From NCBI GenBank assembly GCA_965199815.1, contig CBDATE010000018.1, positions 62,001 through 126,000 of the forward strand: DNA of 64,000 bases, read 5' to 3'. Source of the DNA: Azotimanducus sp965199815. GTDB lineage: Bacteria > Pseudomonadota > Gammaproteobacteria > Pseudomonadales > Azotimanducaceae. The translations under genes were made by a program, and so were the position numbers. Below the pieces are notes generated by a model that saw only the letters and a program-made list of their open reading frames with translations, did not search any database and was not told where the DNA came from. Shown here one piece after another: positions 54,001 to 61,083 of this stretch (the stretch's first letter is position 1; the number at the start of each line of letters is the position of its first letter).

Positions 54001-55414
54001 GCCAGAGATGTTGACGGCGGAGTCGGGCGATGGTCAGGTGAAGCTGACCTGGAAGGCACCCTCGTTCGGCGGGACACCGACGGGGTATGAAGTCAGCAGT
54101 GACGGCGGAAAAACCTGGACGGCGACCGACAGCACGGACCTCAGCTACACGGTGACGGGCCTGACAAACGGCCAGGGCTATGTCTTTCTGGTGCGGGCAG
54201 TGAACGCGATTGGGACGGGTTCGCCTTCGGCATCGGCCTCTGCGACACCGAGGGGGGTGCCGTCGGCACCCACGGGATTGGAGGCTGCGGCGGGCAACGG
54301 CGAGGTGAAGCTGACCTGGACCGCGCACCCGGACGGAGCCAACCAGGTGGAGGGAGTCACCCTGTTGCGGTTCGAGTACACAACGGATAGCGGTACTACC
54401 TGGACGGCGATAGAAGGGAATCCCACGAGCAAGGCCAGCCATGTGGTGACGGGTCTGACGAACGGTCAGGAATACATTTTTCAGTTGCGCGCCGTGAACA
54501 GTGTCGGGAACAGCGCGGCTTCCAAAGTCACCGATGAGGTGAAAGCCACGCCGACCGCTACCGGGAACGTGAGGTTCCCGGCACCGGTGACGGGTCTGAC
54601 GGTCACGGCGACCGCCCAGCGGGAACTGACAGCGACTTGGATGGTGGCGAGCCACGCACCGGGCGGCTACGAGCTGCGCTGGCGCAAGGTGAGTGATTTC
54701 AGGGGTGCCGACAGCGACAAGAAGACGCTTGCTGCCGCGGATACATCCCACAAGATCACCGGTCTTGACCCTGGGACTGATTACATTGTGACCATCGTAA
54801 CCCTGGATTCGGAAGGTGCCGAGGTCTCGGACACGGTTGTTGACAGGAGAGTCGCGACGCTGGGAGCCCCGACCCTGAGCTATCCGACGCTGCCGACGAC
54901 TCTGCGCGCGGGCGTAGAGTTCGCGATGCTGACCCCGACACCCGCCAACTTCGCAACGGGCTCGACTTACACCTATGCGGTAACGACAGGCGACCTGCCG
55001 TCGGGGCTGGCGTTCGACACCAGCACCGGTGCCATCTCCGGTACGCCGGACAGACCGAAGGGTACCCGCACATCGGTGACGGTGACAGTGACCGGTACGA
55101 AGGGCACGGGGATGAGCATGCAGACCGAGACGGCGACGGCGACGCTGGACTTCCCGCGCATCTTCCGCTTCAGGCTGGCGACACCGACGGTGACGCTGAT
55201 TGTGGGCGACACTTGGCTGCGGGCGGTATGGCCTGCCAATATCGGTTTGGTGGAATCGAGCGAGTTGCAGTGGAAGGCATCGTCAGTCACGGGCTGGACA
55301 GCGGCGATGGGCGTGACCACGGTGACGAATACTCCCACTACTCCCGTCGAGCGGACGGGCACGGACATCATTGGCCTGACGACCGGCACGGACGTACGAG
55401 GTGCGTGTGCGTGA
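45053..55414 (+). CDS. Giant repeat surface protein, main open segment (Calx-beta / FN3 / cadherin-like)
   Basis: GTG 45053 is only the first in-frame start; the frame is open from 44792 and, just upstream of 45053, encodes a signal peptide (TLRTLIALLASLTLG with AAAHA-QN cleavage), so the real start lies before the poly(C). The 3,453-residue part holds, in order: two Calx-beta domains (45.07-45.86 kb, acidic DDDD and NDD ends); FN3 and an Ig-like unit; a VNEGATGTY-type domain; two Calx-beta; FN3; an unrecognised ~135-residue domain with a Cys pair (48.18-48.59 kb); FN3 pairs; three 296-residue cadherin-like/He_PIG/FN3 units (50.07-52.74 kb); four to five FN3 and one He_PIG domain. It is acidic, Thr-rich and nearly Cys-free, as expected of secreted Ca2+-binding adhesins. 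It breaks by frameshift at about 55390. Confidence 0.85.
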   Translation: MTISSSDTQRGEIDEDATSGAVTLEVTLSESSTETVTVAYATADFSSTDTAVSSSSIDPATAGADYTAASGTLTFAAGETRKTITVAISDDVNRERDELFKVGLSSATGGATIASSGSEATILIDDDDPLPKLTVTASVPGLTSTGAPGGTFTTPEGFLSVAEGDSGNTDITFTVTLEGTDYLPTVFSVRSIDGSATGNEDYRGVSSSFVIAAGQTTGTVTLSVVGDENYEPDETLFLEFNNSRGVNITNSADGFFRVEVTITNDDAVMATSASNLQARPAGSGNLAVSWSPAFSAPNGYSVRWRKASESDTALSAVNTVTATSYTITGLDNDTSYHVRLDTRNLANDGIASGTSLTTAATPTAGAAPTVTAIANQSARVGELFAVDVDATPGTAGDSLQYQAASSAPAVATVTPTALTAHSASSKVRVTPVAVGTATITVTVSDGTEVGTETFDVTANKGQLLAPIPRLILISQGSTGFTITWDAVDNATGYTATTVAGDVTVPGAVSTSGTRPEAVFTGLTASTLYTVSVTATGSANYNDSAAARLRVRTLRPALILPRFLTVNEGATGTYAARLFAQPTADVTVAVTVDGSADVSVTPASLTFTKSNWNTLQMVTVTAAEDTDMVDDTATLNHAASGGDYDSVTGSLRVTVDDDEALPIFDFAVVKGGHFSSGNMALIFSTFEEEGTVEFAVSLSAASTGTVTVEYATEDIPVGAQVLTDFGDAGPATAGEDYTATSGTLTFAPGETRKTFSVDLIDETLFERSVELFHLKFSNPSGAIIRAGQEQWIFNVIDGDPVPSVSVMAAGLASTGSPGERRTPEGKLSVAEGDSGETDITFTVTQPQVVSWRSVDAGIIRARPHQGATAASFTEDFEGTPGTLSFAAGETQVKYTLKIKGDTDVEGDEIFHVQLGRPDGIVTNSGEGDFLIEVTIVDDDGAPSKPRAPRLTASASGQLTVRWAAPADDGGQSITDYDVRYRVKPTTPSDSGWVELADTSPSTALMADITGLADGTAYQVQVRAENENSNGAWSDKTEGTPVASPSTSPTAEYNAGSGALVIRNVQIGSARATDINTLDHNLQIFGSPFGSAAGEDLTMTVGATSIIYAGLPCTAGSCVWGAPSTTRSISAGTAILSTRYRNLDTSGTPALGNIALAISTGGSRTQSIFTGSIPITLVQPAPAAPGNLMLALRPKMATLSWSNPGDSSIIGYQYRVGTSGVWTKLPGSGATTTSFDVFDGLTGGSPQTIQLRAMNASGNGASASVTSAVPAAPTGLTAVALSASARLRWADPDDPSIIKYQFRVGTSGTWTDIAGSSAASVTGIASGLTNGSAQDVFLRAVNFVGAGTASSSVSVTPVLNRTPTLVFSETSLTVNEGVTGTYTVRLATEPTANVTVAVTVDGSTDVTVDPASLMFTNLDWDLVQTVTVTAAEDTDMEDDTATLNHAASGGGYDSLTGSVTVTVDDDEAPPTNSSPVITDITGKSVTFGATLKVDVDATDADTGDTLIFKAASDDTGVVTVAPTADTNLVADSKITLTPVAVGTATITVTVSDGTASPTDTFVLTVDAAKLATPTDLALKEDSQTRTGFTITWTAVSNATGYTASAMRADGMGTAETSTVLGTTTEAVFTSLTAGTDYKVTVTVIGSGNYANSDASAEFDASTAANMVPTVANVIPAQAATLGTAFEYIFPANTFNDADGDSLTYTAMQTDGSMDSALPTWLVFTAAERKFTVAADAGEVGTLMVKVTASDGMGGLVSDTFDIVVSEADTAPAFADSATIANKIFTVDTEITAFTLPEATGGNDTISYALTPDLPTGLNVDTGTRMVSGTPTAAAAEATYTWRASDGDTNTANSDSSALTFMLTVNKATLAKPTNLALKANSSTRTGFTVTWDAVENAAGYTATATQGSNSFTGTVDTRGTTPEAVFTGLTASTTYTVTVTATGDANYAASEASDGFEVTTTANQIPTVGTAIPDQTATVDTAFEYIFPADTFSDADSDSLTYTATKSDDSALSSTWLTFTASERKLAGTPQAGDTGTLMVKVTASDGMGGSVSDTFNIVVSEADTAPAFADSATIANKIFTVDTEITAFTLPEATGGNDTISYALTPDLPAGLSLNESTREVSGTPTAAAAAATYTWRASDGDENTTDTDSNALTFMLTVNKAKLATPSNLALKANSKTRTDFTVTWDVVTNAAGYTATAVQGSNTFTGTVSVPSSGPEAAFTGLTAGTTYTVTVTATGDANYSMSEASDGFDVTTTANQAPTVGTAIPDQTATVDTAFEYIFPANTFNDADGDGLTYTATKSDDSALSSTWLTFTASERKLAGTPQAGDIGTLMVKVTANDGMGGSISDTFNIVVSEADTAPAFADSVTIANKIFTVDTEITAFTLPEATGGNDTINYALTPDLPTGLNVDTGTRMVSGTPTAAAAAATYTWRASDSDENTADTDSNALTFMLTVNKATLAKPSNLELRTNSKMRTGFTVTWDVVTNAAGYTATAVQGSNSFTGTVSVPSSGPEAAFSDLTAGTTYTVTVTATGDANYSMSDASDGFDVTTVANQVPTVGTAIPDQTATVDTAFEYSFPAGTFSDADSDSLTYTAQQTDGTMDSALPTWLTFTDNERKFAGTPQAGDTGTLMVKVSASDGMDSVSDTFNIVVSAAPALVFTPTALTVDEGDSGTYTVALATQPTATVTVTVGGTDSTDVTVDTDTDTTGNQNALMFTTMNWNTAQTVTVSAAEDTDTVDDSVTLSHTAANGGYGSVTGNLVVSVMEDVDNRLTTPTVTLIVGDTWLRAVWPANIGLVASSELQWKASSVTGWSGTGVTTVTGTSATPVERTGTNIIGLTTGTTYEVRVRDKAVANSPDFVDSNWSSAVRATPKGIPAPTGLVVEDEDDTALTLRWTPPADTRFTGYEINQDDGGWEPLDASMDSTDVRITGLTNEQSYSFRLRAVRAVDRRNLQDEVVEILGAAKILGAATPSVSGMPGTRPRAPEMLTAESGDGQVKLTWKAPSFGGTPTGYEVSSDGGKTWTATDSTDLSYTVTGLTNGQGYVFLVRAVNAIGTGSPSASASATPRGVPSAPTGLEAAAGNGEVKLTWTAHPDGANQVEGVTLLRFEYTTDSGTTWTAIEGNPTSKASHVVTGLTNGQEYIFQLRAVNSVGNSAASKVTDEVKATPTATGNVRFPAPVTGLTVTATAQRELTATWMVASHAPGGYELRWRKVSDFRGADSDKKTLAAADTSHKITGLDPGTDYIVTIVTLDSEGAEVSDTVVDRRVATLGAPTLSYPTLPTTLRAGVEFAMLTPTPANFATGSTYTYAVTTGDLPSGLAFDTSTGAISGTPDRPKGTRTSVTVTVTGTKGTGMSMQTETATATLDFPRIFRFRLATPTVTLIVGDTWLRAVWPANIGLVESSELQWKASSVTGWTAAMGVTTVTNTPTTPVERTGTDIIGLTTGTDVRGACA
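48181..48590 (+). other. Unrecognised ~135-residue domain inside the giant protein
   Basis: This segment (from TAEYNAGSGALVIRNVQIG to the SIPITLVQP strand) interrupts the FN3/Calx-beta series. It holds one of the few Cys pairs (LPCTAGSCVWG) in an otherwise almost Cys-free protein and is not repeated elsewhere in the gene. I do not recognise the family. Confidence 0.5.
50069..52738 (+). repeat. Three ~888-894 bp tandem units (cadherin-like + He_PIG + FN3)
   Basis: The IPDQTATVDTAFEY motif and its variant recur at 50069, 50963, 51851 and 52739, spacings 894, 888 and 888 bp. Each ~296-residue unit has a dystroglycan-type cadherin segment (LTYTATKSDDS, TLMVKVTASDGMGG), a He_PIG-like segment (VSGTPTAAAA) and an FN3-like segment (FTVTWDVVTNAAGYTATA). 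Units are highly similar at DNA level. Confidence 0.85.
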
Positions 55415-56108
55415 CAAGGCAGTCGCGAATAGTCCGGATTTTGTTGACAGCAACTGGTCGAGCGCGGTCAGGGCCACGCCGAAGGGGATACCGGCTCCGA
55501 CGGGGCTGGTAGTCGAGGACGAAGATGATACGGCACTAACCCTGCGCTGGACACCGCCGGAGGACACCAGATTCACGGGCTACGAGATCAAGCAGGACGA
55601 TGACGACTGGGAGCCACTTGATGCCAGCATGGATAGCACCGATGTCCGCATCACGGGCCTGACGAACGGGCAGAGCTACAGCTTCCGGTTGCGGGCAGTG
55701 AGGAACCTTCAGGGTGCTCAGGGTGAGACTCTGGGTGCGGCAAAGATTCTGGGTGCGGCAACGCCTTCCGTGAGCGGAATGCCGGGGACGAGGCCGCGCG
55801 CGCCGGAGATGTTGACGGCGGAGTCGGGCGATGGTCAGGTGGTTCTGACCTGGAAGGCACCCTCGTTCGGCGGGACACCGACGGGGTATGAAGTCAGCAG
55901 TGACGGCGGAAAAACCTGGACGGCGACCGGCAGCACGGACCTCAGCTACACGGTGATGGGCCTGACAAACGGTCAGGGCTATGTCTTCTTGGTGCGGGGA
56001 GTGAACGCGATTGGGACGGGTTCGCCTTCGGCATCGGCCTCTGCGACACCGAGGGGGTGCCGTCGGCACCCACAGGACTGGCGGCCGCGGCGGGCAACGG
56101 CGAGGTGA
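55401..56108 (+). pseudogene. Giant protein, segment 2 (FN3 domains, second copy)
   Basis: It continues the giant protein in the next frame after one extra G at 55390/55391 (copy 1 reads GGCACGACG, copy 2 GGCACGGACG). It encodes FN3 domains parallel to those of copy 1 (DKAVANSPDFVDSNWSSAV, TPSVSGMPGTRPRAPEML). It ends where a run of six G in copy 1 is five G here (56053-56057). Confidence 0.75.
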
Positions 56109-56593
56109 AGCTGACCTGGACCGCGCACCCGGATGGAGCCAACCAGGTGGAGGGAGTCACCCTGTTGCGGTTCGAGTACACAATTGATAGCGGTACTAAC
56201 TGGACGGCGATAGAAGGGAACCCCGTGAGCAAGGTCAGCCATGTGGTGACGGGTCTGACGAACGGTCAGGCGTACACTTTTCAGTTGCGCGTCGTGAACA
56301 GTATCGGGAACAGCGCGGCTTCCACCGCGGTGAGCGCCACGCCGACCGCTTCAGGGGGCAAGTTCCCGGCACCGGTGACGGGTCTGACGGTCACGGCGAC
56401 CGCCCAGCGGGAACTGACAGCGACTTGGATGGTGGCGAGCCACGCACCGGGCGGCTACGAGCTGCGCTGGCGCAAGGTGAGTAATTTCAGGGGCTTCGCC
56501 GACAGCGACAAGGTAAGGCGCTTGTTGCCACGGATACATCCCGCAAGATCACCGGTCTTGACCCTGGGACTGATTACATTGTGGCTATCGTAA
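56057..56593 (+). pseudogene. Giant protein, segment 3 (FN3 domains, second copy)
   Basis: The frame after the lost G begins PSAPTGLAAAAGNGEVKLTW and carries two FN3 domains (to about 56512). Homology then leaves the frame near 56511-56520, where copy 1 predicts one more base. The rest of this open frame (VRRLLPRIHPARS...) is out-of-frame read-through. Confidence 0.75.
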
Positions 56594-59500
56594 CCCTGGA
56601 TTCGAAAGATGCCGAGGTCTCGGACACGGTTGTTATCAGGAGAGTCGCGACGCTTGATGCCCCGACCCTGAGCTACACGGCGGCACCGACGACCATGACG
56701 GTGGGGACACCCATCACGATGTTGACGGCTACCGCGACGAACTTCACCGATACGCTTGGCTACTCGGTCACCACGGGCAGCTTGCCCGCCGGGCTGGATA
56801 TTAGTGCCACTACGGGGGCTATCACCGGTTCACCGACGGCGGCGAGCACGAGCACGACGACGGTGACGGTGACAGCGACTGCGGGCACCGGCACGGACAC
56901 GGAGACGGCGACGGCGAACATCACCTTCCCGGCGATTGGCAAGGGGACGCTGGCGACACCGACGAGCCTGGTGCTGAAGGCGAATACACAGACATCGACC
57001 GGCTTCACGGTGACTTGGGATGCGGTGATGAATGCGACGGGGTACACGGCGACGGCCACTCCGAGCGGCGGGACTGCGGTGGACGGAACGGTGACCGGCA
57101 CCGAAGCGGCCTTCAGCAGGCTGGCGGTGGCCACCACCTACACGGTGAGCGTGGTGGCCACGGGCAACACGGCTAATTACGAGAATAGTGCAGCCGCGAC
57201 GCTGAGTCAGGCGACGGCGGCCAACTCGGCACCGACGGCGAACGCGGGTGCGGATGCGACCGTTGCGAAAGGCGCGTCAGTCACGCTTGACGGCACCGGC
57301 AGCAGTGACCCGGATGCGGGTACTACGCTCACCTATTCCTGGGCGCGCAAGAGTGGCGAGACCAACAACGCGGTCACCTTGACCGGTGCGGATACGGCCA
57401 GTGCCAGCTTCACCGCGCCGGATGACATCACCGCGGATGCCACGCTCACCTTCGTGCTCACCGTCTCGGACGGTACGTTGAGCGCCACCGACGAGGTGGT
57501 CATCACCGTCACCGGTGCGAATGCCGCGGCCACCATCGGCGGTGACCTGACGGGCACGGTGACCGAGGATGCCACCGAGACCACCGCCACCGGCACGGTG
57601 ACGGTGACCGACAGCGACGGTGCCAACACGGTGCAGGCGCAAACCGATGCAGCGGGCACCTACGGGACACTCAGCATTGCAACCAGTGGTGCCTGGACCT
57701 ACACGCTCGACAACACCAGAACCGCGACCAATGCCCTGGCGGCTGGTGCTACCGCTACCGACACCTTCGCCATTGCTGCCGCGGACGGCACGGCGGGGAC
57801 TGTCACCATCACGGTGACCGGTGCCAACGATGCACCGACAGCCAACGCCGGGGCGGACACAACTGTGGCTGAGGGCGCGTCAGTGACCCTGTCCGGCACT
57901 GGCAGCGACCCGGATACGGGCGCGTCTCTCACCTACGCTTGGGCGCGCAAGAGTGGCGAGACCAACAACGCGGTCACCTTGACCGGTGCGGATACGGCCA
58001 GTGCCAGCTTCACCGCGCCGGATGACATCACCGCGGATGCCACGCTCACCTTCGTGCTCACCGTCTCGGACGGTACGTTGAGCGCCACCGACGAGGTGGT
58101 CATCACCGTCACCGGTGCGAATGCCGCGGCCACCATCGGCGGTGACCTGACGGGCACGGTGACCGAGGATGCCACCGAGACCACCGCCACCGGCACGGTG
58201 ACGGTGACCGACAGCGACGGTGCCAACACGGTGCAGGCGCAAACCGATGCAGCGGGCACCTACGGGACACTCAGCATTGCAACCAGTGGTGCCTGGACCT
58301 ACACGCTCGACAACGCGGATGCCGACACCAACGCCTTGGCCGCCGCCGCGACTGCCACCGATGCCTTTGCGATTGCTGCCGCGGACGGCACGGCAGGTAC
58401 TGTCACCATCACGGTGACCGGTGCGAACGACGCACCGACGGCCAACGCCGGGGCGGACACGACCGTGGCCGAGGGCGCGTCAGTGACCCTGTCCGGCACG
58501 GGCAGAGATCCGGATACGGGTGCGTCTCTCACCTACGCCTGGGCGCGCAAATCCGGCGAAACTGACAACGCGGTCACCTTGACGAACGCGAACACAGCCA
58601 GTGCCAGCTTCACCGCCCCCGACGACATTGCCGCGAACGCGACGCTCACCTTTGTGCTCACCGTCTCGGATGGTACGTTGAGCGCCACCGACGAGGTGGT
58701 CATCACGGTCACCGGTGCGAACGCCGCTGCCACCATCGGCGGTGACCTGACTGGCACGGTGACCGAGGATGCCACCGAGACCACCGCCACCGGCACGGTG
58801 ACGGTGACGGACAGCGACGGCACCAACACCGTGCAGGCGCAGACCGATGCAGCGGGCACCTACGGGACACTCAGCATTGCAACCAGTGGTGCCTGGACCT
58901 ACACGCTCGACAACGCGGATGCCGACACCAACGCTTTGGCCGCCGCCGCGACTGCCACCGATGCCTTTGCGATTGCTGCCGCGGACGGCACGGCAGGTAC
59001 TGTCACCATCACGGTGACCGGTGCGAACGACGCGCCGACGGCCAACGCCGGGGCAAACACGACCGTGGCCGAGGGCGCGTCGGTGACCCTGTCCGGCACG
59101 GGCAACGACCCGGATACGGGCGCGTCTCTCACCTACGCCTGGGCGCGCAAATCTGGCGAAACTGACAACGCGGTCACCTTGACGAACGCGAACACGGCGA
59201 GCGCGAGCTTCACCGCCCCGGACGACATTGCCGCGAACGCGACGCTCACCTTCGTGCTTAACGTCTCGGATGGTACGTTGAGCGCCACCGACGAGGTGGT
59301 CATCACCGTCACCGGTGCCAATGCCGCGGCCACCTTCGGCGGCGACCTGACTGGCACGGTGACCGAGGATGCCACCCAGACCACCGCCACCGGCACGGTG
59401 ACGGTGACGGACAGCGACGGTGACAACACGGTGCAGGCGCAGACCGATGCAGCGGGCACCTACGGGACACTCAGCATTGCAACCAGTGGTGCCTGGACCT

Positions 59501-61083
59501 ACACGCTCGACAACGCGGATGCCGACACCAACGCCTTGGCCGCCGCCGCGACTGCTACCGATGCCTTTGCGATTGCTGCCGCGGACGGCACGGCAGGTAC
59601 TGTCACCATCACGGTGACCGGTGCCAACGATGCACCGACAGCCAACGCCGGGGCGGACACAACTGTGGCCGAGGGCGCGTCAGTGACCTTGTCCGGCACT
59701 GGCAACGACCCGGATACGGGCGCGTCTCTCACCTACGCCTGGGCGCGCAAGTCCGGCGAGACCGACAACGCGGTCACCTTGACGAACGCGACACGGCACG
59801 GTCACCGCTCCGGTCCGACGGCACGTTGCCGACCGATGACCACCGCCACGGGCACGGTGACGGTGACCGACAGCGACGGCACCAACACGGTGCAGGCGCA
59901 GACCGATGCAGCGGGCACCTACGGCACACTCACCATTGCAACCAGTGGTGCCTGGACCTACACGCTCGACAACGCGGATGCCGACACCAACGCCCTGGCC
60001 GCCGCCGCGACTGCCACCGATGCCTTTGCGATTGCTGCCGCGGACGGCACGGCAGGTACTGTCACCATCACGGTGACCGGTGCCAACGACGCGCCGACAG
60101 CCAACGCCGGGGCGGACACAACTGTGGCCGAGGGCGCGTCAGTGACCCTGTCCGGCACGGGCAGAGATCCGGATACGGGTGCGTCTCTCACCTACGCCTG
60201 GGCGCGCAAATCCGGCGAAACTGACAACGCGGTCACCTTGACGAACGCGAACACAGCCAGTGCCAGCTTCACCGCCCCCGACGACATTGCCGCGAACGCG
60301 ACGCTCACCTTTGTGCTCACCGTCTCGGATGGTACGTTGAGCGCCACCGACGAGGTGGTCATCACGGTCACCGGTGCGAACGCCGCTGCCACCATCGGCG
60401 GTGACCTGACTGGCACGGTGACCGAGGATGCCACCGAGACCACCGCCACCGGCACGGTGACGGTCAGCGACAGCGACGGTACCAACACGGTGCAGGCGCA
60501 GACCGATGCAGCGGGCACCTACGGGACACTCAGCATTGCAACCAGTGGTGCCTGGACCTACACGCTCGACAACGCGGATGCCGACACCAACGCCCTGGCC
60601 GCCGCCGCGACTGCCACCGATGCCTTTGCGATTGCTGCCGCGGACGGCACGGCAGGTACTGTCACCATCACGGTGACCGGTGCCAACGACGCGCCGACAG
60701 CCAACGCCGGGGCGGACACAACTGTGGCCGAGGGCGCGTCAGTGACCCTGTCCGGCACGGGCAACGACCCGGATACGGGCGCGTCTCTCACCTACGCCTG
60801 GGCGCGCAAATCTGGCGAAACTGACAACGCGGTCACCTTGACGAACGCGAACACGGCGAGCGCGAGCTTCACCGCCCCGGACGACATTGCCGCGAACGCG
60901 ACGCTCACCTTCGTGCTTCACGGTCTCGGATGGTACGTTGAGCGCCACCGACGAGGTGGTCATCACCGTCACCGGTGCCAATGCCGCGGCCACCTTCGGC
61001 GGCGACCTGACTGGCACGGTGACCGAGGATGCCACCCAGACCACCGCCACCGGCACGGTGACGGTGACGGACAGCGACGGTGA
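56581..61083 (+). pseudogene. Giant protein, segment 4 (He_PIG, FN3, then PKD-like + VCBS repeats)
   Basis: The true frame resumes from about 56520 (ATDTSRKITGLDPGTDY) through a He_PIG-like domain (56.67-56.94 kb) and an FN3 domain. From 57229 it enters 200-residue repeat units, each a PKD/K319L-like domain (APTANAGADTTVAEGASVTLSGTG, shown by ANAGAD and TVAEGASVTL) followed by a VCBS repeat (LTGTVTEDAT, TYGTLSIATSGAWTYTLDN). One unit (59632-60090) has an internal deletion. An extra T at 60917/60918 shifts the frame, and the open frame ends at 61083 in unrelated His/Arg-rich translation. Confidence 0.75.

Larger units (their letters stand above)
53371..56945 (+). repeat. Tandem duplication of a ~1.8-kb FN3/He_PIG block
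   Basis: The sequence from ACCGACGGTG at 53371 recurs from 55183, a period of 1,812 bp. Each copy encodes four FN3-type domains and one He_PIG-like domain. Copy 1 (53371-55182) is fully open. Copy 2 (55183 to about 56945) is slightly shorter and carries three single-base frame breaks. Confidence 0.85.
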
